DNA of 43,568 nucleotides from Desulfurococcaceae archaeon UBA285 (GTDB lineage: Archaea; Thermoproteota; Thermoprotei_A; Sulfolobales; Desulfurococcaceae), in the NCBI GenBank assembly GCA_002495025.1, contig DADP01000036.1:1590-45157 (forward strand), given 5' to 3'. The notes beneath the pieces were generated by a model. It was not told where the DNA came from, did no database searches, and saw only the letters and a list, made by a program, of their open reading frames with translations. Below, piece after piece: positions 41,055 to 43,568 of this stretch (positions within the stretch are counted from its first letter, which is position 1; each line of letters begins with the position of its first letter). The position numbers and the translations under genes were made by a program.

Positions 41055-41933
41055 ATGCCGAGGTTTTGGTTTGGCCCGGCTGGTAAACCCATAACAATGA
41101 AGACTAGTGATATATTAAAAGCACCAGCGTTCCTCCGCGAAATTGGTTTAAACGCTATGGAGTATGAAGCGGTGAGAGGAGTTAATATAAAAGAAGATAA
41201 AGCGCGAGCTCTAGGCCTCGAAGCAAGAGCTAATGGTGTAAGACTAAGCCTCCACGCACCCTACTTTATAAACCTAGCTGGTAGAAAAGACGTTGTTGAA
41301 GCAAGTATAGAGAGATTAAAAGCAGCTGTAGAAGCAGCATACTGGATGGGTGCTTACGTAGTAGTCTTCCACCCAGGATACTATAAAGACGCCCCGTCGA
41401 AGAGAGAAGCTGTTAATAGAGTAGTTAATGCACTAGCGAGCGTTGTAGAATATAGAAGTCAATTAAACGCTAAAAACGTCTGGCTGGGCCCTGAGACAAC
41501 TGGTAAAACAAGCCAGGTGGGTGATTTAAACGAGGTATTAGAAATATCGAGTAGAGTAGAGGGTACGAGGCCAGTAGTAGACTTCGCGCATTTATACGCG
41601 AGGAGCGGTGGAAAATTCATTAGGTCTGAAAAAGACGTTTTAAAAGTAATAGAAGAAATCGAGAAAAACCTTGGTTCATGGGCTTTAAAACCACTCCACA
41701 TACACTTCTCCAAAATCGAGTATGGAAAGAGTGGTGAGAGAGAACACCATAGACTAGATGAAGAAGGCTATGGACCAGACTTTAAACACGTTTGCACTGC
41801 TCTATGCGAGACTGGAGTAGACGCTGTAGTTATAAGTGAAAGCCCTATATTAGAGCAAGATGCACTTGTAATGCTGAAGATGTGTAGAGAAATATGTGGT
41901 GAAAACTGCATTGTTGAACAAACTACGGAGTAG
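41055..41933 (+). CDS. nfo: Endonuclease IV (AP endonuclease) family protein
   Basis: TIM-barrel zinc enzyme of base-excision repair, cutting 5' of abasic sites. The 292 residues match the family (~280). Metal-site segments are visible in order: RLSLHAPYFINLAG, VVFHPGYYKD, WLGPETTGKTSQVGDLNEV (Glu ligand), VVDFAHLYAR, LHIHFSKIEYG, HHRLDEEGYGPDF, and ISESPILEQDAL (last Glu). These supply the three-zinc cluster ligands. ATG 41055 follows GGGGGTTGA. The end overlaps the phosphatidyltransferase gene. Confidence 0.93.
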   Translation: MPRFWFGPAGKPITMKTSDILKAPAFLREIGLNAMEYEAVRGVNIKEDKARALGLEARANGVRLSLHAPYFINLAGRKDVVEASIERLKAAVEAAYWMGAYVVVFHPGYYKDAPSKREAVNRVVNALASVVEYRSQLNAKNVWLGPETTGKTSQVGDLNEVLEISSRVEGTRPVVDFAHLYARSGGKFIRSEKDVLKVIEEIEKNLGSWALKPLHIHFSKIEYGKSGEREHHRLDEEGYGPDFKHVCTALCETGVDAVVISESPILEQDALVMLKMCREICGENCIVEQTTE

Positions 41934-42507
41934 TCTAGAGGGATTGCTTCGTAGAATAGCTTGGATTATTAGTAAAACACGTGTAACTCCGAATCAACTA
42001 ACTCTTTCAACAATACTTTTAGCACTAGCTGGATATGTATTGACTATTCAGTATAAAACACCATTTATTCTACTAGCAACTATTTTAACAACTGGTTTTC
42101 TAGACGCTATCGACGGTTCTCTCGCAAGACTCACTAATACAGCATCTAGAAGAGGTGCTTTTCTCGATTCTTTCACTGATAGAATATGCGAGATAATATA
42201 CTCTCTAACTCTCATTGAACTAGGTTTCAACACTAAACTCGTACTACTATATCTAGCATTCTCTCTAATGGTTAGTTATACACGTGCGAGAGGAGAGTCT
42301 CTGGGAGTAAATATGAGTGGAGTTGGATTAATGGAGAGAGCTGAGAGATTGATTGGTCTATCAATAATACTACTGCTCTATGCTTACATACCAGATATAG
42401 CTCTACTATTATTCATAGTATTAACTATTCTAACTGGTATTACTGTACTAGAGAGGTTTCTATATGCGTGGAGAGTACTTAGCTCTCAAAGCGCTGATAG
42501 ATCATAG
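41911..42507 (+). CDS. CDP-alcohol phosphatidyltransferase (probable archaetidylinositol phosphate synthase)
   Basis: Membrane enzyme that replaces CMP of CDP-archaeol with an alcohol phosphate. The full motif D-x2-DG-x2-AR-x8-G-x3-D-x3-D is present, starting DAIDGSLARLTNTASRRG. About five to six helices; ~198 residues. VTPNQLTLSTILLALAGYVL precedes it, as in archaetidylinositol phosphate synthases, so inositol phosphate is the likely acceptor, but serine or glycerol phosphate enzymes share the motif. The TTG at 41911 is preferred since GGTGA lies 8 bases upstream; the GTG at 41896 is an alternative. It overlaps endonuclease IV by 23 bases and the convergent HerA gene by 22. Confidence 0.87.
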   Translation: MLNKLRSSLEGLLRRIAWIISKTRVTPNQLTLSTILLALAGYVLTIQYKTPFILLATILTTGFLDAIDGSLARLTNTASRRGAFLDSFTDRICEIIYSLTLIELGFNTKLVLLYLAFSLMVSYTRARGESLGVNMSGVGLMERAERLIGLSIILLLYAYIPDIALLLFIVLTILTGITVLERFLYAWRVLSSQSADRS

Positions 42508-43568
42508 TGTCCAATTAATGGTAGTGGTGTTTTGAAACTAGCGTATCCAAGTCTCAAAACATGGCTTTTTACAACTCCCACTCTATCACTAGCTCTCGTT
42601 ATGAAATCACGGTATTCTTCGGGCAGGTCTAGTATTGATAAATGTGTTTTATCAGTTCTCAAAACAATTTTTGTATTTGCTAATTGTAGTATTATGTCGT
42701 GGACGTCTCTAGGGCTATGAGTACTAAATATTAAACCAAGTCTTCGCGCGCGGCCAAGTCTCGCTATTCTATCAATCATTGATGAAACGTTTTCAATGTA
42801 TTCCTCTGCCCCGCCTCTACTAGGGAAAAACCTGTGTGCTTCATCAATAAATATCAATACTGGCTTGGCTGTCATTCTATACCTGCTTTCAACTATCTTC
42901 CACTCAAAGATCTTGTTTAGTATTCTAAATGCAACAATACTGATCGTCTTCTCTGGGTCTGCTTCAGAGTGTATTTGCAGGTATTCTAGGTCTACTACTA
43001 TTGGATAACCATTAAATAATTCAAAGTGTTTTTCAAGTACTAGTCCAAGCGGTGGTTCATGGAGGTATTTGTCTTCTCCACTACCCTTAGTGTACACGTC
43101 GAAAAGTCCAGTATCTATTATTGCAGCTATTTGTCTAATCATGTTTTCAATAGTGCTTTTGTGTATTGCAAGGTCTTTTATTACTTCTACTACGTACTCC
43201 CTGCTTGGATCGAGGACCACTCCTCTAGGCCTCGTGTACTTGTCTTCTAGTCTATACCTCGCTTCTTTGAGCGCTTCATATAAGTCATAAATTGTCTCTA
43301 GATACGCGTTTTTAGATGTTAGTGCTTGAAGTATTCTTTGAAGCGCGTCTTTCGCTTGTCTCGTGAAGTATGGGTTTAAAGCTATTATTTCTCGGGGCGT
43401 GAAGTCAGTAAATCTTAGGGCGTAGGGGATAATGTAGTAGTATATGTCTCGAGAGCTATTATTATATCTAATTCTAATTTTTGATTTTACAAATCTCAGG
43501 GGTCTCGGCTTGCCTGGTTCTTCTACTACATCAATATCGATGATTTCATAGCTCCAATTAAACCTCGT
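42486..43568 (-). CDS. HerA-like ATPase/helicase, C-terminal part (5' end outside window)
   Basis: The frame is open to the right edge, giving the last 360 residues. The visible part includes the Walker B segment PVLIFIDEAHRFFPSRGG, SSMIDRIARLGRARRLGLIFSTHSPRDV with the sensor Ser/Thr, and VLRTDKTHLSI, all typical of HerA-type hexameric DNA pumps. The Walker A and N-terminal HAS barrel would lie beyond the edge. In archaea HerA works with nuclease NurA and Mre11-Rad50 in DNA end resection. A NurA gene is not seen here. Neighbour endonuclease IV is also a repair gene, but runs on the opposite strand. Some HerA relatives have other roles. Confidence 0.85.
   Translation of the reverse strand, partial: TRFNWSYEIIDIDVVEEPGKPRPLRFVKSKIRIRYNNSSRDIYYYIIPYALRFTDFTPREIIALNPYFTRQAKDALQRILQALTSKNAYLETIYDLYEALKEARYRLEDKYTRPRGVVLDPSREYVVEVIKDLAIHKSTIENMIRQIAAIIDTGLFDVYTKGSGEDKYLHEPPLGLVLEKHFELFNGYPIVVDLEYLQIHSEADPEKTISIVAFRILNKIFEWKIVESRYRMTAKPVLIFIDEAHRFFPSRGGAEEYIENVSSMIDRIARLGRARRLGLIFSTHSPRDVHDIILQLANTKIVLRTDKTHLSILDLPEEYRDFITRASDRVGVVKSHVLRLGYASFKTPLPLIGHYDLSAL

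Overview
The window reads as chromosomal DNA of a hyperthermophilic crenarchaeon, most likely a member of the Desulfurococcales or a close relative. The evidence is archaeal throughout: a nine-subunit A-type ATP synthase operon, ribosomal proteins L44e and S27e, aIF5A with deoxyhypusine synthase, Dph6, CDP-archaeol synthase, a FAU-1 ribonuclease, a Clp1-type RNA kinase, an intron-containing tRNA-Met, and GTG/TTG starts preceded by GGTG-type ribosome binding sites. The DNA is AT-rich, gene-dense and unusually full of CTAG. The genus cannot be fixed from the sequence alone. No IS element, prophage, CRISPR array or rRNA was seen, and no gene-free stretch exceeds about 300 bases.

Layout. The left edge (1-0.5 kb) holds the coiled-coil and membrane-anchor end of a probable S-layer stalk protein. 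Next come succinyl-CoA ligase (sucCD), pyrophosphatase and a regulator split into separate HTH and zinc-ribbon ORFs (0.7-3.6 kb). They converge on deoxyhypusine synthase, followed by tRNA-Met (with intron), a membrane protein, tRNA-Leu and FAU-1 (3.6-7.4 kb). From 13.5 down to 8.2 kb on the minus strand, a tightly overlapping operon encodes an RNase H-fold-like protein, Clp1, and the two diagnostic activities of the archaeal mevalonate route (anhydromevalonate phosphate decarboxylase and two-subunit phosphomevalonate dehydratase), then thymidylate kinase. CDP-archaeol synthase (14.2 kb) and an archaetidylinositol-phosphate-synthase-like enzyme (42 kb) use the products of that isoprenoid route for lipids. 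The 13.6-25.9 kb part is mostly housekeeping: a RecA-like ATPase, ribosomal proteins, a C/D box sRNA, a class II amidotransferase, an NAD-kinase-like protein, aIF5A, a ThermoDBP-like protein, a Xer recombinase, a degenerate M28-type protein, ProRS, Dph6 and a metallo-beta-lactamase-fold protein.

The most distinctive region is 26-31 kb on the minus strand: three paralogous TasA/camelysin-type secreted proteins, a winged-helix regulator, a signal peptidase I fused to a large polytopic membrane domain, and a DUF5305-like membrane protein. This looks like a self-contained system for making and exporting an extracellular fibre related to bacterial TasA and archaeal bundling pili. A perfect 11-bp hairpin lies between two of the fibre genes.

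The right part (31-40 kb, minus strand) is the ATP synthase operon, transcribed in the order D, DUF61, H, I, K, E, C, F, A, B. Its duplicated four-helix K subunit carries the full set of Na+ ligands known from the Enterococcus hirae NtpK ring. The edge (40-43.6 kb) has an unknown gene, a NUDIX hydrolase, endonuclease IV, a CDP-alcohol phosphatidyltransferase and the C-terminal 360 residues of a HerA-like ATPase cut by the window end.
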